A stretch of DNA of 64,000 bases from Paenibacillus sp. DMB5 (GCF_001517085.1 NZ_LRAC01000100.1:62001-126000), one strand, 5' to 3'; positions 27,278 to 36,675 are shown, counted from the stretch's first letter. Program-made: numbers and translations. Notes: generated by a model from the letters alone, not told the origin.

Positions 27278-27321
27278 TTACTCACAGGCGATCCACAACT
27301 AGTCCACAGGTAATCCACAGC
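27278..27321 (+). repeat. Four 11-bp direct repeats resembling DnaA boxes
   Basis: TTACTCACAGG, CGATCCACAAC, TAGTCCACAGG and TAATCCACAGC begin at 27278, 27289, 27300 and 27311. The common part NNANTCCACA resembles the DnaA box TTATCCACA, best in the fourth copy. Confidence 0.6.
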
Positions 27322-27385
27322 CTGAGGTTAAAATAGGGCCCGCAGGATTCATAAATTGTCCGAAAAGCTGCCACAAAGACTCCAT

Positions 27386-27412
27386 AAATCTAGTGATTCT
27401 GACACTAGATTT
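27386..27412. repeat. Perfect inverted repeat AAATCTAGTG-N7-CACTAGATTT
   Basis: Ten-base arms, seven-base centre, between nrdDG and the thiamine-binding gene. It may be an operator; the binding protein is unknown. Confidence 0.5.
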
Positions 27413-27480
27413 ACAGAGACCGGCTTAGCGGTGGACAGGGTTTATATAGAGGGAGAATGATGAATTTTTTGTGGCTAAAT

Positions 27481-27509
27481 TTGTGGCAGAACTGTGGAGT
27501 TGCTACAAT
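27481..27509 (+). promoter_or_regulatory. Promoter of the thiamine-binding protein gene
   Basis: TTGTGG, 17-bp spacer, TACAAT, 45 bp before the start codon. Confidence 0.55.
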
Positions 27510-27554
27510 GAAGGTAGTTAAAGGCCACAATTTTTTGTCAGGAGGGATCTAACG

Positions 27555-27869
27555 ATGGCAATTGGCGAAGTTACAGTCATTCCGATCGGCACAGGCAGTA
27601 CCAGTCTGAGCAGCTATGTGGCTGACATGCAGCGCGTGCTGCAGACGGTGGAGGGAATTACCTTTGAGCTGACCTCCATGGGAACGATTATCGAGGGTCC
27701 GGTATCCAGGATTTTGGCGGCTGTAGAGGCGCTGCACGAGTCTCCGTTCAATGCCGGGGCACAGCGCGTATCCACTTCGCTCAAGATTGATGACCGCCGT
27801 GACAAGCTTTCCACAAGCCGCAGCAAGCTGCAGTCGGTCGAGCAGAAGCTGCAGGACGGTCAGGTGTAG
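27555..27869 (+). CDS. MTH1187-family thiamine-binding protein
   Basis: A 104-residue protein of the DUF77/MTH1187 (YqgV-like) family, small ferredoxin-like homo-oligomers that bind thiamine or related molecules. The N-terminus EVTVIPIGTGSTSLSSYVADM and the later TSMGTIIEGP are family hallmarks. The C-terminus is a predicted helix. GTCAGGAGGGATC precedes the ATG. It appears to be a single-gene unit; no thiamine synthesis genes adjoin it. Confidence 0.85.
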   Translation: MAIGEVTVIPIGTGSTSLSSYVADMQRVLQTVEGITFELTSMGTIIEGPVSRILAAVEALHESPFNAGAQRVSTSLKIDDRRDKLSTSRSKLQSVEQKLQDGQV

Positions 27870-27886
27870 CGCAGGATAAAAGAGTC

Positions 27887-27915
27887 TTGGCGATTTAAGC
27901 CAAAAGTTGTATAAT
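27887..27915 (+). promoter_or_regulatory. Promoter of the tRNA-Thr gene
   Basis: TTGGCG, 17-bp spacer, TATAAT, about 32 bp before the mature tRNA. Confidence 0.75.
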
Positions 27916-27947
27916 ATTTTTTGTTTGACGGGTATCCCAAGCTTCAG

Positions 27948-28019
27948 GCTGGTGTAGCTCAGGGGTAGAGCAACGCACTCGTAATGCGTAGGCCGGGGGT
28001 TCAATTCCCTTCACCAGCA
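27948..28019 (+). tRNA. tRNA-Thr (anticodon CGT)
   Basis: Acceptor arms GCTGGTG/CACCAGC, D stem GCTC/GAGC and anticodon stem ACGCA/TGCGT with loop CTCGTAA give anticodon CGT, reading ACG. The T stem GGGGG/CCCTT contains two G-U pairs. CCA is not encoded. Confidence 0.92.
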
Positions 28020-28039
28020 TGTTTACAAATTCGATTATG

Positions 28040-28073
28040 GCGCGGTTTCCGGGTTCCGGGGGCTGCGCTTTTT
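28040..28073 (+). terminator. Terminator of the tRNA-Thr transcript
   Basis: GCGC...CCGG-GTT-CCGG...GCGC is followed by TTTTTATTATT. Confidence 0.6.
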
Positions 28074-28125
28074 ATTATTCTACTATCGCTCTATCCTTTA
28101 TTTCAGTAAAGTGTGTGCTGGAGCC

Positions 28126-29151
28126 TTAACCTTCACCCTTGCCCGCCGCGCTATCCCCCGCCAGCAACCGATGAATCCGGGCCATCAGCTTTTGGCCGGC
28201 ATTGGCTTCTATAAGCGTGAGATCCCAGAGTACCGCATTGGTTTCAGGGTCGGCTGCATCGTTGAAGACGGCAATCGTCAACTCCTGCTTGCCTTCAAGC
28301 GGCACCCGGAAGGATAACGGCTGATTCTCACCCGGTACTATATTCACATCCATGGAGTAAATCTCTTCTCCGTCGGCGCTGATAATGACACGGCTGCTGC
28401 CGCTGCTCGCCGCATTTATAACGTCGTCAGGGACGGCCAGATTACCGGAAAACTCTTTGAACTGTCCACCAAGGCGCACTGAGAACTCGTGGCTTCTCGG
28501 ATTATCACGGCTGTATAGATTGACCGCCGGTTCGATCCGCTCCTGCGCTGCAGTGAAACCGTTGAGTGTTGATTCCCACCTCACTTCGCCGTGCTCAAGG
28601 GGGAGTTGGTCCAGTGCCATGATCTCACCGCGGCCATAATCCAGATAATGATTGAGACCACTCACTGCGGAATAGACGGCCGCAGTCAAGACTGCTCCGG
28701 AGAACAGGAGCTTGAGTAAACCTCTTGGCGTCGTACGATCGCGGCGGACCAGCCGCTGAGCGCCATAGCCGACAGTCGCACCCAGCGTATTAATGACGAT
28801 ATCATTGATATCAAACGAGCCCAAATGGGTCACCATCTGGATCAGCTCAACCCCGGTAATGGCCGCTAAGAAGACCAAGAGAAACGGCAGGAACCGGCAG
28901 CGGAGCAGTAGCGGAATCACTAGCCCGAACGGTACGAATGCCAGATAGTTACCCAGGTTGAATAACCAAAGATTCGAGAAACCATCGCCCGGAAACCTCA
29001 GCGAAATCCCGTCAAATGCCAAATGATACCGCAAGCCCGTCTCCGGCAGAGCCGATGAGCGGTTGAAGCCAACAAATAAGAAAAATAGAGTAAGGATTGT
29101 GTATAGCACGAAACCAGCCCAAGCAATGGTCCTTGTTTTCCCTTGAAACAT
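28126..29151 (-). CDS. VanZ-family membrane protein with C-terminal NPCBM-like domain
   Basis: About 341 residues. The first 130 hold VanZ-type membrane segments with NYLAFVPFGLVIPLLL and DINDIVINTLGATVGYGAQ. A further membrane segment near 150-172 is followed by an extracytoplasmic beta domain resembling NPCBM carbohydrate-binding modules (SFRVPLEGKQELTIAVFNDA). VanZ relatives modulate cell-envelope traits such as teicoplanin sensitivity; the role here is unknown. Start: ATG at 29151 behind AGAGAGG; the frame extends further upstream without a better site. Confidence 0.8.
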   Translation of the reverse strand: MFQGKTRTIAWAGFVLYTILTLFFLFVGFNRSSALPETGLRYHLAFDGISLRFPGDGFSNLWLFNLGNYLAFVPFGLVIPLLLRCRFLPFLLVFLAAITGVELIQMVTHLGSFDINDIVINTLGATVGYGAQRLVRRDRTTPRGLLKLLFSGAVLTAAVYSAVSGLNHYLDYGRGEIMALDQLPLEHGEVRWESTLNGFTAAQERIEPAVNLYSRDNPRSHEFSVRLGGQFKEFSGNLAVPDDVINAASSGSSRVIISADGEEIYSMDVNIVPGENQPLSFRVPLEGKQELTIAVFNDAADPETNAVLWDLTLIEANAGQKLMARIHRLLAGDSAAGKGEG

Positions 29152-29249
29152 GATGTATGACCTCTCTTTATAGCTCAATTTTGTGTCCCTTGCAGGGACA
29201 GACGCATAGTCGAGTATAAGCCCTCCCCATCGGTCCAACAAGCCGGGCA

Positions 29250-32121
29250 ATGACCGTACCGCCCCGGTTAACTGGACTGCCTGATTCTACTGTGCACAGA
29301 TACACTGCCTGGGGTAATAAAATATCAGCCTCAACCTATAAGGACTGGCCGACAAACACCAAAAAAATCACCGAATATTATCAATATAATCTTTATGGAA
29401 ATGTAACAGGATACACAGATCCTAATCAAAAACTTAATGATGATGGGGTTACTACCAGCTATGCTTATGATGCTTTAGGCCGGCTAAACACTGTAAAGGA
29501 CGCATTAAATTTAAACAACCAGATATAGCTATGACGGCAACGGAAAGATATCACAGGTTACCATCCAGGCAAAGAATGGATCGCCCCAAACACTCAATAC
29601 CAAAAAATATAATGAACTTGGCTTGTTAACAACAAAGCAGGATAGTGCTTCAAAGAGTGAAAGCTATATGTACAACAACTTAGGGCAATTGAAAGTTAAG
29701 ACAGACCGCAATGGAAGTTCTTTTACTTATACCTATGACGAATACGGTCAACCAAAAAAGAGTGTTATTAGTGGTAAAATCAATAATGTAGCGCAAACTC
29801 AAGAAATCAGTATGATATTCGGAGATGGAACTCCACGAAAGCAGACAGTACAGGCGCGTACCAATAATGCAGTTACAGCGACGCAAACACTCACGGTAGA
29901 TAGTCTGGGGCAAGTGCGTGCGAATTACTCCGTGGCCGGAGGACATTCCGCACTTATGGAAAATCAGGTAGATGTGGTTGGAAGGCTGAAGCAGGTCAGC
30001 GACCGCTATATGCTTTTCTACACTAACTATCAGTACAACAATCAGAGACTGGAAAAAGTACAAACTGACGGATCATCAACAATAAATGGTTCTGCATCAT
30101 CCAACGTACAATATGAGTATCTGGCAAATAATCAGGTGAAATCCATAACCTATCCTACGCTCGCGGGCGGCAGTATACTCAAGACAGAGTATACTCGAAA
30201 TATGGCTATGGGATGGACAGAAAGCTTGAGCAATAAAAGAGGAAGCTACGTCCTTTCGAGCTTTACCTATAGTTATGATAACAATGGCAATCAGCTTTCG
30301 GTAAGTGAGTCGCGAAATGGCGGTACCAAGAAAACGACAAACTATACCTATGATGCGTTGAATCGCTTACTGTCTATCTCCAGGCCTGATGGCAGTGTGA
30401 CTACGTATTCTTACGATTTACAAGGAAATCGGCAGACTATGTCCAATACCGGTGGAATCATCCTGGACAACACAGAGATAACCTATAACTATGATTTACA
30501 GAATACGCTAACCTCTGTGACCAAAGGTGGGGTTGCAACCAGCTTCCAGTATTATGCCGATGGTTTGCGATTTATGAAGACGAATGGTAATACACAGACT
30601 CAAGTTAATTATAATTTTCAGGGAGAGGTTATTTCCGAAGAGAAGATCGTAAGCGGTGAATTTGTAGAACAGGCTAACTTTGTCCGCGGTGATCGGATTT
30701 TGGTGAAAAAGGACAGAAAGAAGACCAAGGATTATTACTACTTGTACAATGGGCACGGTGACGTTATACAGATCGTTGATACAAGCGGAAATATCGTTAA
30801 TAACTATGTCTATGATGAGTGGGGGACTATCATTTCCCAAACAGAGGGAATAACGAACTCCTTTAAGTATGCCGGAGAATCCTATGATTCTGAAACCGGA
30901 TTATACTACCAGCGTGCCAGATATTATGATCCAAGTATGGGACGGTTTATAAATGAGGATACGTATGAGGGACAGATTGATAATCCGCTAAGTCAGAATG
31001 TGTATACGTATGTGCATAATAATCCGTTAATTTATACTGACCCATCTGGGAATTATTGCGTATCTGCGGATGGTAATAATACACATGCTGGTTCTTGTTC
31101 AAGCACTTCACAAAAATATGAAATGTCAGATGCAATTATTCAGGATATGCCATATATAAAAAATGGAGTTTTGCGTGGTTATTATCGAGCAGATGGTTCT
31201 ATAATATGGCTATCAAATGATGAAACGACTAAACAATCTTTTTGGCAGTTTATGACCAAGTCACAATATCAAGAATATGTAGAAGCTGTGCCATTGGGAA
31301 ATATGATTGTGACGGGAGGAGTTTCGGCCGTTGTCTCATTAGGACAAACTTTTTCAAGTTTGACGAGCTCGAATTCAAATAAAGGAGGTTGCAACTGCTT
31401 CGTTAAGGGAACCAAAGTTTTGACAGACGAAGGGGAGAAAAATATCGAAGACATTGAAGTCGGAGATAAGGTTCTTTCCAAGAATGAAGTAACAGGCGAA
31501 CAGGATTATAAGGAAGTTACTACCCTTCATCGTAATGAGAAAGACACTACCTATAAGTTATCGGTGGGTAATCAAATTATTGAGACTACTGACAATCATC
31601 CATTTTGGGTAGATGGCAAGGGTTGGGTACTTGCTGTTGATTTGACGGTGGGAGATGAGTTAGTACAAAGTAACGGAAATCATCTAAAAATTGACAACAT
31701 TGAAATTGTACATCACGATGAGAAAGTAAAGGTCTATAACTTTACTGTTGCCGATTTCCATACGTATTTTGTAAGCAGTTTAGGGATTTGGGTTCATAAT
31801 ATTGAATGCCTTCCGGTAACTTCATTTACGACTCAAAAGTTACAGCATGAGTGGAAACATGCTAAAGACTTTGGAATTAACGGAAACTCTAACAAAGCCG
31901 GGTGGGCGTCATATCAACAAGCAATAGAAAAACATATTCAAGGTGCATCAAATGTTTGGAAATCCAAATATAGAGGAAATGATGTATATGTCTATTATGA
32001 TAAGAATACTGGACTAGGGGCATATACTGATTTGGATGGTAACTATGTTGGCGGTTGGAAGTTTAGCGATGCTCAAGTTGAATTCCATACGAACAACGGT
32101 CAGGTTTTATTTACAAAATAA
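29250..32121 (+). pseudogene. 5'-truncated RHS protein with Hint domain and colicin-D-like toxin tip
   Basis: Remnant of an RHS polymorphic toxin. YD repeats such as YNLYGNVTGYTDP and YDLQGNRQTM run to about 30,950. The conserved core end (SGLYYQRARYYD-like; RFINEDTYEGQ and DPSGNY) follows, then a Hint autoprotease (CFVKGTKVLTDEGEKN...TTDNHPFW...FHTYFVSSLGIWVHN), then a 95-residue tip with LQHEWKHAKDFGINGN and YRGNDVYVYYDKNTGLGAYTD that resembles the colicin D tRNA-cleaving domain. The N-terminal secretion part is absent. The frame changes near 29520 (one extra or two missing bases). From the TTG at 29623 the rest is intact. An immunity gene follows. Confidence 0.8.
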
Positions 32122-32136
32122 TGAGGAGGGTGACAC

Positions 32137-32706
32137 TTGGGAAGTAACATAAACATTGGATTAGTTTATAGTGATTCATCGAACATTGAGGACAGGATTA
32201 AGAAGTTACTCGATTTATTGAAAGAAAGAAATAGTCAAATTGAATTTGTAAAATATTGCGAGGATGCGGATGGTGATAATTGGACTGAATTGAATAATCC
32301 ACTAATTAATGACATAATGCTTGGGGAAATAAGTATGTCTTATTACGGACAAATTCAACTATGTTTTGATTTGTTTCAGTACGCACGTTTAAGTGCGGAA
32401 ATAAAGATAGATAAACATGAGGATTATTGGGGACTTCTTTTATCATTAGACGAAGAAACATTGTTGCCAAATTATTCAATGCAAACTTTGGAAAAAGCAA
32501 CTAACAGTATAATCGATTTCATTGAGGAAATTTACCCGATACTGAAATTTGATTATGCTATTTGTGACCATGAAGCCGAAATTGAGTTATCTCCTAATGA
32601 ATTTAAGCCGGAAAATTATTCACTTTCATTTTTACCTGATTTGTCGAAAGCTAGTTTGAGCATAAGAAAGAGTAATTGGCATATCAATGGACTGACTGAA
32701 CGATAA
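32137..32706 (+). CDS. Putative immunity protein for the colicin-D-like toxin
   Basis: A 189-residue acidic cytosolic protein of no family I recognise. It starts with TTG 7 bases after AGGAGG, only 15 bp after the toxin stop, the position expected for an immunity gene. It is larger than the classic colicin D immunity protein (about 87 aa), so it would be a different type. Low GC like the toxin gene. It ends at a terminator. Confidence 0.6.
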   Translation: MGSNINIGLVYSDSSNIEDRIKKLLDLLKERNSQIEFVKYCEDADGDNWTELNNPLINDIMLGEISMSYYGQIQLCFDLFQYARLSAEIKIDKHEDYWGLLLSLDEETLLPNYSMQTLEKATNSIIDFIEEIYPILKFDYAICDHEAEIELSPNEFKPENYSLSFLPDLSKASLSIRKSNWHINGLTER

Positions 32707-32722
32707 CATTAACCAATTCAAT

Positions 32723-32757
32723 GACCTTGAGGGGATGCTCCTTCAAGGTCTTTCTTT
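32723..32757 (+). terminator. Terminator of toxin-immunity unit 1
   Basis: GACCTTGA and TCAAGGTC flank an 11-base loop, followed by TTTCTTT. A related hairpin follows the second immunity gene at 37942. Confidence 0.75.
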
Positions 32758-33265
32758 AACCCCCACCCAGTGCCGAATGAATCGGGTGGCAAAGTCCCCA
32801 AGAACTTAACCCTCATCGCCCCCGTATGATATTCCTCTAATATGCCTGTACGCACAGAAATGCTTGAATTTTATTACCTAAATAGCACTATTCCGTTTCA
32901 TTTATTAGGTTGATTATGGTCAGATGCCACCATGATTAACCTGTTTTTAGTTATCCTCGCTTTCTTGCGTTTTTTCTAATATGAGCCGCAACTGTATAAT
33001 ACCCTGTCCCGATAGAGAGGGCGAAAGGGTCAGATACCGTATCTTCTAGGAAGGATTACACGACAATTTATAGTGAGGGCGGCAAACATGAAGTAATTTT
33101 GATTCTCTTTGCAACTGAACTGACCTTTACAGCGATTGTTACATCGAATGAAAGGAATCTGCTGACGAGCAGTTGACATATACAGGTAAGGCAACGTGAA
33201 GGCTAGCCACCTTGCCCTCTAATTATAGACGGAAATTCGTTAAAAAATTTCGGTGGGGGCTGAAC
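32758..33265 (+). other. Non-coding left arm of the Rep/recombinase element
   Basis: Its first 120 bases (CACCCAGTGCCGAATGAA, CCCCCGTATGATATTCCTC, TGTACGCA) recur after the second immunity gene at 37980-38070. Small hairpins are seen (CTGCT-GACG-AGCAG near 33165, and a larger one near 33190-33220), as expected near a replication or nicking origin, but no origin can be proven. No gene is supported. Confidence 0.5.
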
Positions 33266-34117
33266 ATGGAAGGTGTGAAGGTTTCAATTGACCGCATAGT
33301 AGTGGACTTTACGAATGTGTACTGGACATTCTTCAATCCTCTTCGTCAGAGGCTATGTGAATACTACAATGCCTCATATTACTTGAAGGACAAAGGATTC
33401 AAGTATCGTGTAAGTGTAAGAGAGGGCAAGCACTGGGCATATCTTTCGTATCAACTCTTTTATGCTCGCCCTTCAAAGAAACATACACTTCGGCTAGAAT
33501 GCCCGCCCGAATCATTAGTTCATTTCCAGTCTTGGATTTCAATGATTGGAGATAACGCAACGGACATTCTTCATGTTCGTTCCGAAGTGGCATTTGACAT
33601 CCCCCTGCCTTTATCTGAATTGTTCGTTCTTTCGTTAACTGGGCGGAACATGAAGAAAAGAAAGGGAACGTTTTACTCCAACAAGCGACATCAACGGCAA
33701 GTAGCAGGATATTGCCGAGTGTATGACAAGAGGTTAGAACTGTTACAAAAGCGTGGGCTGATTATTGAAGGCGAATTATCGAGGTTTGAAATCGTGTATA
33801 AGCCGGATGAAAAAATCCCAATGAGTGTGTTGGTTCAGCATCCGCCGCTTTTCAACAGGCTTTACCTTTGCGCTCAAGCTATTTCGCTTGAACTACTGAA
33901 GCCGAAACTGCAACAAAGGGTGCATGGGTTGATGCGCGGCGAGCTGGAACAGCAGGAAGTGACGGCTTATTACCGTAGGAAAATCGTGGAGCAGATGCGG
34001 CAACGACCGACATTGGACTTCGACCGACTTGCGGAAGAACAGTGGGTGGAAGCCATCACTATTCCTTGTGCCATACTGGGCGGCTTGATTAGTAAAGTCC
34101 CAGTCCCAGTTGCTTAG
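33266..34117 (+). CDS. Replication-initiation-factor-like (Rep_trans-type) protein
   Basis: A 283-residue protein. A segment reading GTFYSNKR...AGYCRVYDKRLELL...ELSRFEIVYK follows the pattern of Rep_trans replication initiators and ICE nickases (shape GSR..., RIYDK, W.RxE). That assignment is by pattern only. ATG 33266 sits behind GGTGGGGG; an upstream in-frame ATG at 33212 is possible. Its neighbours, an XRE repressor and a serine recombinase, fit a small mobile replicon. A truncated copy lies at 38111. Confidence 0.45.
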   Translation: MEGVKVSIDRIVVDFTNVYWTFFNPLRQRLCEYYNASYYLKDKGFKYRVSVREGKHWAYLSYQLFYARPSKKHTLRLECPPESLVHFQSWISMIGDNATDILHVRSEVAFDIPLPLSELFVLSLTGRNMKKRKGTFYSNKRHQRQVAGYCRVYDKRLELLQKRGLIIEGELSRFEIVYKPDEKIPMSVLVQHPPLFNRLYLCAQAISLELLKPKLQQRVHGLMRGELEQQEVTAYYRRKIVEQMRQRPTLDFDRLAEEQWVEAITIPCAILGGLISKVPVPVA

Positions 34118-34119
34118 TT

Positions 34120-34326
34120 CTACTCATCTTCCAAAACAATCAGTTCATGAAGCGGGATATCGAGCGTCTTGCAAATTTGCTCCAATGTATCAAAGTAAGC
34201 CGCATTAACCTTGTCGGAACAAAGGTGACTAACGGTGCTAGAACGGATATTCATCCTTCGTGCAAGTTCACGTTGACTGATACCCCGCTCCTCTAGGATT
34301 TCTCTTAGGCGTAAACGGACGGGCAT
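34120..34326 (-). CDS. XRE/Cro-type repressor
   Basis: A 68-residue DNA-binding protein consisting of one helix-turn-helix domain: LREILEERGISQRELARRMN, then RSSTVSHLCSDKVNAAYFDT. CTTGGAGG precedes the ATG. It is divergent from the serine recombinase gene. Three palindromic ACGG-N4-CCGT sites in the shared control region are its likely operators, so it probably represses the recombinase and itself. Confidence 0.85.
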   Translation of the reverse strand: MPVRLRLREILEERGISQRELARRMNIRSSTVSHLCSDKVNAAYFDTLEQICKTLDIPLHELIVLEDE

Positions 34327-34339
34327 GGTAAACCTCCAA

Positions 34340-34451
34340 GTAACGCTATACCGTTACAAAATTGTGATTTCCTCCATCATATCACTGAAAAACTATTGTC
34401 TGCAACGGTGTACCGTTCTATAATAGAGAGATGATACGGAATACCGTTACA
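34340..34451. promoter_or_regulatory. Three operator sites ACGGTRTACCGT of the XRE repressor
   Basis: GTAACGCTATACCGTTAC (34340-34357), AACGGTGTACCGTT (34404-34417) and ACGGAATACCGT (34436-34447). The middle one lies inside the spacer of the recombinase promoter. A half site CGTAACGG near 34466 is also seen. Confidence 0.75.
34396..34424 (+). promoter_or_regulatory. Promoter of the serine recombinase gene
   Basis: TTGTCT, 17-bp spacer, TATAAT. The spacer is almost filled by an operator palindrome, so repressor and RNA polymerase should exclude each other. Confidence 0.75.
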
Positions 34452-34488
34452 TAAATTCTGATTATCGTAACGGAGGGGAGGAAACAGC

Positions 34489-35265
34489 ATGAATGTCATC
34501 GGTTACGTTCGAGTTTCAACAAGCGGACAAGCCAAAGATGGTTACAGTTTAGCGTACCAACAGGATGAAATCCGCTCTTATTGTCAGGAGCAAGGTTGGA
34601 ACTTGCAGGACATCTTTACGGATGAAGGTATCAGTGGAGCGAAGGTGGATGAGGATGCGCTTGAGGTGGACAGAATTGGCTTTCAGAGCATGTTAGCCGC
34701 CCTTGCCACCCGAGACTATGACGCTGTTGTTGTCCTCAATACAAGCCGTTTATGGCAGTCTGACATCGTGAAAGTCTTGGTTCATCGGGAGTTCAAGAAG
34801 TACGGAGTCGATGTAAAAAGCATCGAACAGCCGACTTATTCCATCCACAAGAAAGACCCAAGCGATTTCCTCATTAATGGTCTGATGGAATTACTTGACC
34901 AGTACCAAAGGCTAGAAATCGCCCTCAAGCTAGGCAGGGGGCGCAACAAGAAAGCCCAACAGGGCGGTTACGCAGGAGGTCGGGCGGCATTTGGCTACAA
35001 AGCCCGAAAAGGACAGAAGGCAATTGAAGTCAACGACAAGCAAGCCCAAGCAGTAAAGCGGCTCTTTGACATACGGGAACAGAACTCGAATTGGTCTTTA
35101 TCGGAAATCGCATTTCAACTGAACCAAGAAGGCTTTACGACACAACAAGGCAAGCAGTTCACGAAAGTACAAGTCAAACGGATACTTGACCGTAAAGCAC
35201 TTTACGAAGGTCAGTATCAGTATGGCGGCATTACCGCAACAGGACTACATCAAGCCATCTTATAG
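34489..35265 (+). CDS. Serine recombinase (resolvase/invertase family)
   Basis: A 258-residue site-specific recombinase. The resolvase domain begins NVIGYVRVSTSGQAKDGYSL with catalytic Ser about residue 10 (VSTSGQ). A recombinase (DNA-binding) domain follows from about 165 (GGRAAFGYKARKG...). There is no long zinc-ribbon/coiled-coil tail, so it is smaller than large serine integrases. GGAGGGGAGG precedes the ATG. It could move or invert the element in which it sits. An inverted repeat overlaps its stop codon. Confidence 0.85.
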   Translation: MNVIGYVRVSTSGQAKDGYSLAYQQDEIRSYCQEQGWNLQDIFTDEGISGAKVDEDALEVDRIGFQSMLAALATRDYDAVVVLNTSRLWQSDIVKVLVHREFKKYGVDVKSIEQPTYSIHKKDPSDFLINGLMELLDQYQRLEIALKLGRGRNKKAQQGGYAGGRAAFGYKARKGQKAIEVNDKQAQAVKRLFDIREQNSNWSLSEIAFQLNQEGFTTQQGKQFTKVQVKRILDRKALYEGQYQYGGITATGLHQAIL

Positions 35266-35365
35266 CGATTAAAGAGGAAGAATGGACACGCTTACCCTTC
35301 AATGTATCCCTTCGGGAGAATACTAAACAGACGATGCGGCTATTCTTTTTCCCTAATCGCTATAA
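35260..35365. repeat. 12-bp inverted repeat upstream of the IS110 transposase gene
   Basis: TTATAGCGATTA (35260-35271) and TAATCGCTATAA (35354-35365) enclose 82 bases. It lies in the non-coding left end where IS110-group elements encode a bridge RNA. Confidence 0.6.
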
Positions 35366-36675
35366 GCGGCCAAGGGGGATACTCACCATGAGACATCGCA
35401 AGGAACAGTTTATTTATGTCGGCGTTGATTTACATAAGCGGACGCATACCGCTGTTGTCATCAACTGTTGGAACGAGTTGCTAGAGGTCATTGAGTTTGA
35501 AAACAAGCCATCGGCTTTCCCTGCGGTGGTAAGCAAGGTCAAGAAGCATGTGCAGGAAGACATGACGGTTGTATTTGGGCTTGAGGATGTGGGCGGCTAT
35601 GGAAGGTCATTAGCCGTTTATCTAGTCGAGAATCATTTCCTTGTCAAAGAGGTCAATGCCGCCCTTTCCAACTGGAAACGTAAAAGCTATGCCATGACGG
35701 AGAAGCATGATAGTTGGGATGCAGAGAACATCGCCAAGCTGTTACTGGATGAACTGGACAGATTGCCGAACGCCCACCCACAAGACGATTATTGGATTCT
35801 CAAACAGCTAGTCATGCGGCGGTATAGCTTACGGGATACGCTTGTCATGCTCAAGAATCAGCTTCATACGCAGTTAAGCTACAACTATCCAAGTTACAGC
35901 AAGTTTTTCTCCGAAGTGGACGGAAGAACGGCTCTAGCCTTTTGGCATGAGTATCCTTCCCCGTATTTGCTTGAGGGGGTCACGCTAGAAGACCTAACGA
36001 TGTTCCTTCGGAAGAACAGCAATAACGTCTGCTCTACCAAGAAAGCAACTCTCATCCTAGAAGGCGTTCAGACTGACGGGAACACGAAGCGGAACGGTCA
36101 GGAGCATCGAGATTTCCTAGTTCGAAGCCATGTGAACCAAATACGTGATGTTCATCGTGAAATGAGCGATGTGGAGAATCACATCCGAGACATCAAGCAG
36201 AAGCTAAACTTCAAGCTGAACACGTTCACGGGCATTGATGACGTTACCGCTTCGGCTATCGTGGCAGAAATCGGGGACATTACCCGATTTAAGAACGCTG
36301 ACAAGCTAGCCAAGTATGCAGGGCTAACGCCAAGCCAAATGAGTAGCGGCGGCAGGGGCAAAGACCGCAACCAAAGGCAAGGAAACCGAGCGTTGAACAA
36401 GATTCTATGGGGATTAGCAGTCAGACAAGTTCAGACCGCTAGAACGTCCAAGAAGCCGCTCAATCCTTTATTCCATGCTTACTATGAAAAGCGGCTCAAC
36501 GAAGGCAAAAAGAAGAAGCAAGCAATCATCTGCATTATGCGTAAGCTAGTGAATATCCTTTACAGCATGATAAAGAACAAAACCGAATACCGTCTTACCG
36601 CTTTACCTGAACGGGCGGCAAGCTAATGATACAATGGTGGTAGCTGATACAGTTGCCACCTTCTTTAGTCCCTGA
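35266..36675 (+). mobile_element. IS110-family insertion sequence (ends approximate)
   Basis: Contains one DEDD transposase gene with about 120 bp of non-coding DNA before it and about 50 bp after it. The longer left end is the IS110-group layout. Exact ends cannot be set, as this family lacks terminal inverted repeats; the right end should lie before 36676, where Hint-coding homology starts. Confidence 0.6.
35388..36626 (+). CDS. IS110-family transposase (DEDD type)
   Basis: A 412-residue transposase. The N-terminal DEDD RuvC-like domain shows VGVDLHKRTH (first Asp), GLEDVGGYG (Glu) and KHDSWDAENIAKLL (Asp pair). The C-terminal transposase_20 domain shows FTGIDDVTASAIVAEIGDI and YAGLTPSQMSSGGRGKDRNQRQGNRALNKIL with the conserved Ser. 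ATG at 35388 lies 9 bases after AAGGGGG; the frame extends to 35334 without a start signal. The gene looks complete. Confidence 0.92.
   Translation: MRHRKEQFIYVGVDLHKRTHTAVVINCWNELLEVIEFENKPSAFPAVVSKVKKHVQEDMTVVFGLEDVGGYGRSLAVYLVENHFLVKEVNAALSNWKRKSYAMTEKHDSWDAENIAKLLLDELDRLPNAHPQDDYWILKQLVMRRYSLRDTLVMLKNQLHTQLSYNYPSYSKFFSEVDGRTALAFWHEYPSPYLLEGVTLEDLTMFLRKNSNNVCSTKKATLILEGVQTDGNTKRNGQEHRDFLVRSHVNQIRDVHREMSDVENHIRDIKQKLNFKLNTFTGIDDVTASAIVAEIGDITRFKNADKLAKYAGLTPSQMSSGGRGKDRNQRQGNRALNKILWGLAVRQVQTARTSKKPLNPLFHAYYEKRLNEGKKKKQAIICIMRKLVNILYSMIKNKTEYRLTALPERAAS

Noticed and set aside
27948..28019. tRNA-Thr as integration site of the accessory island
   Set aside because: The VanZ-type gene lies between the tRNA and the island, and no repeat of the tRNA 3' end was seen at the far edge.
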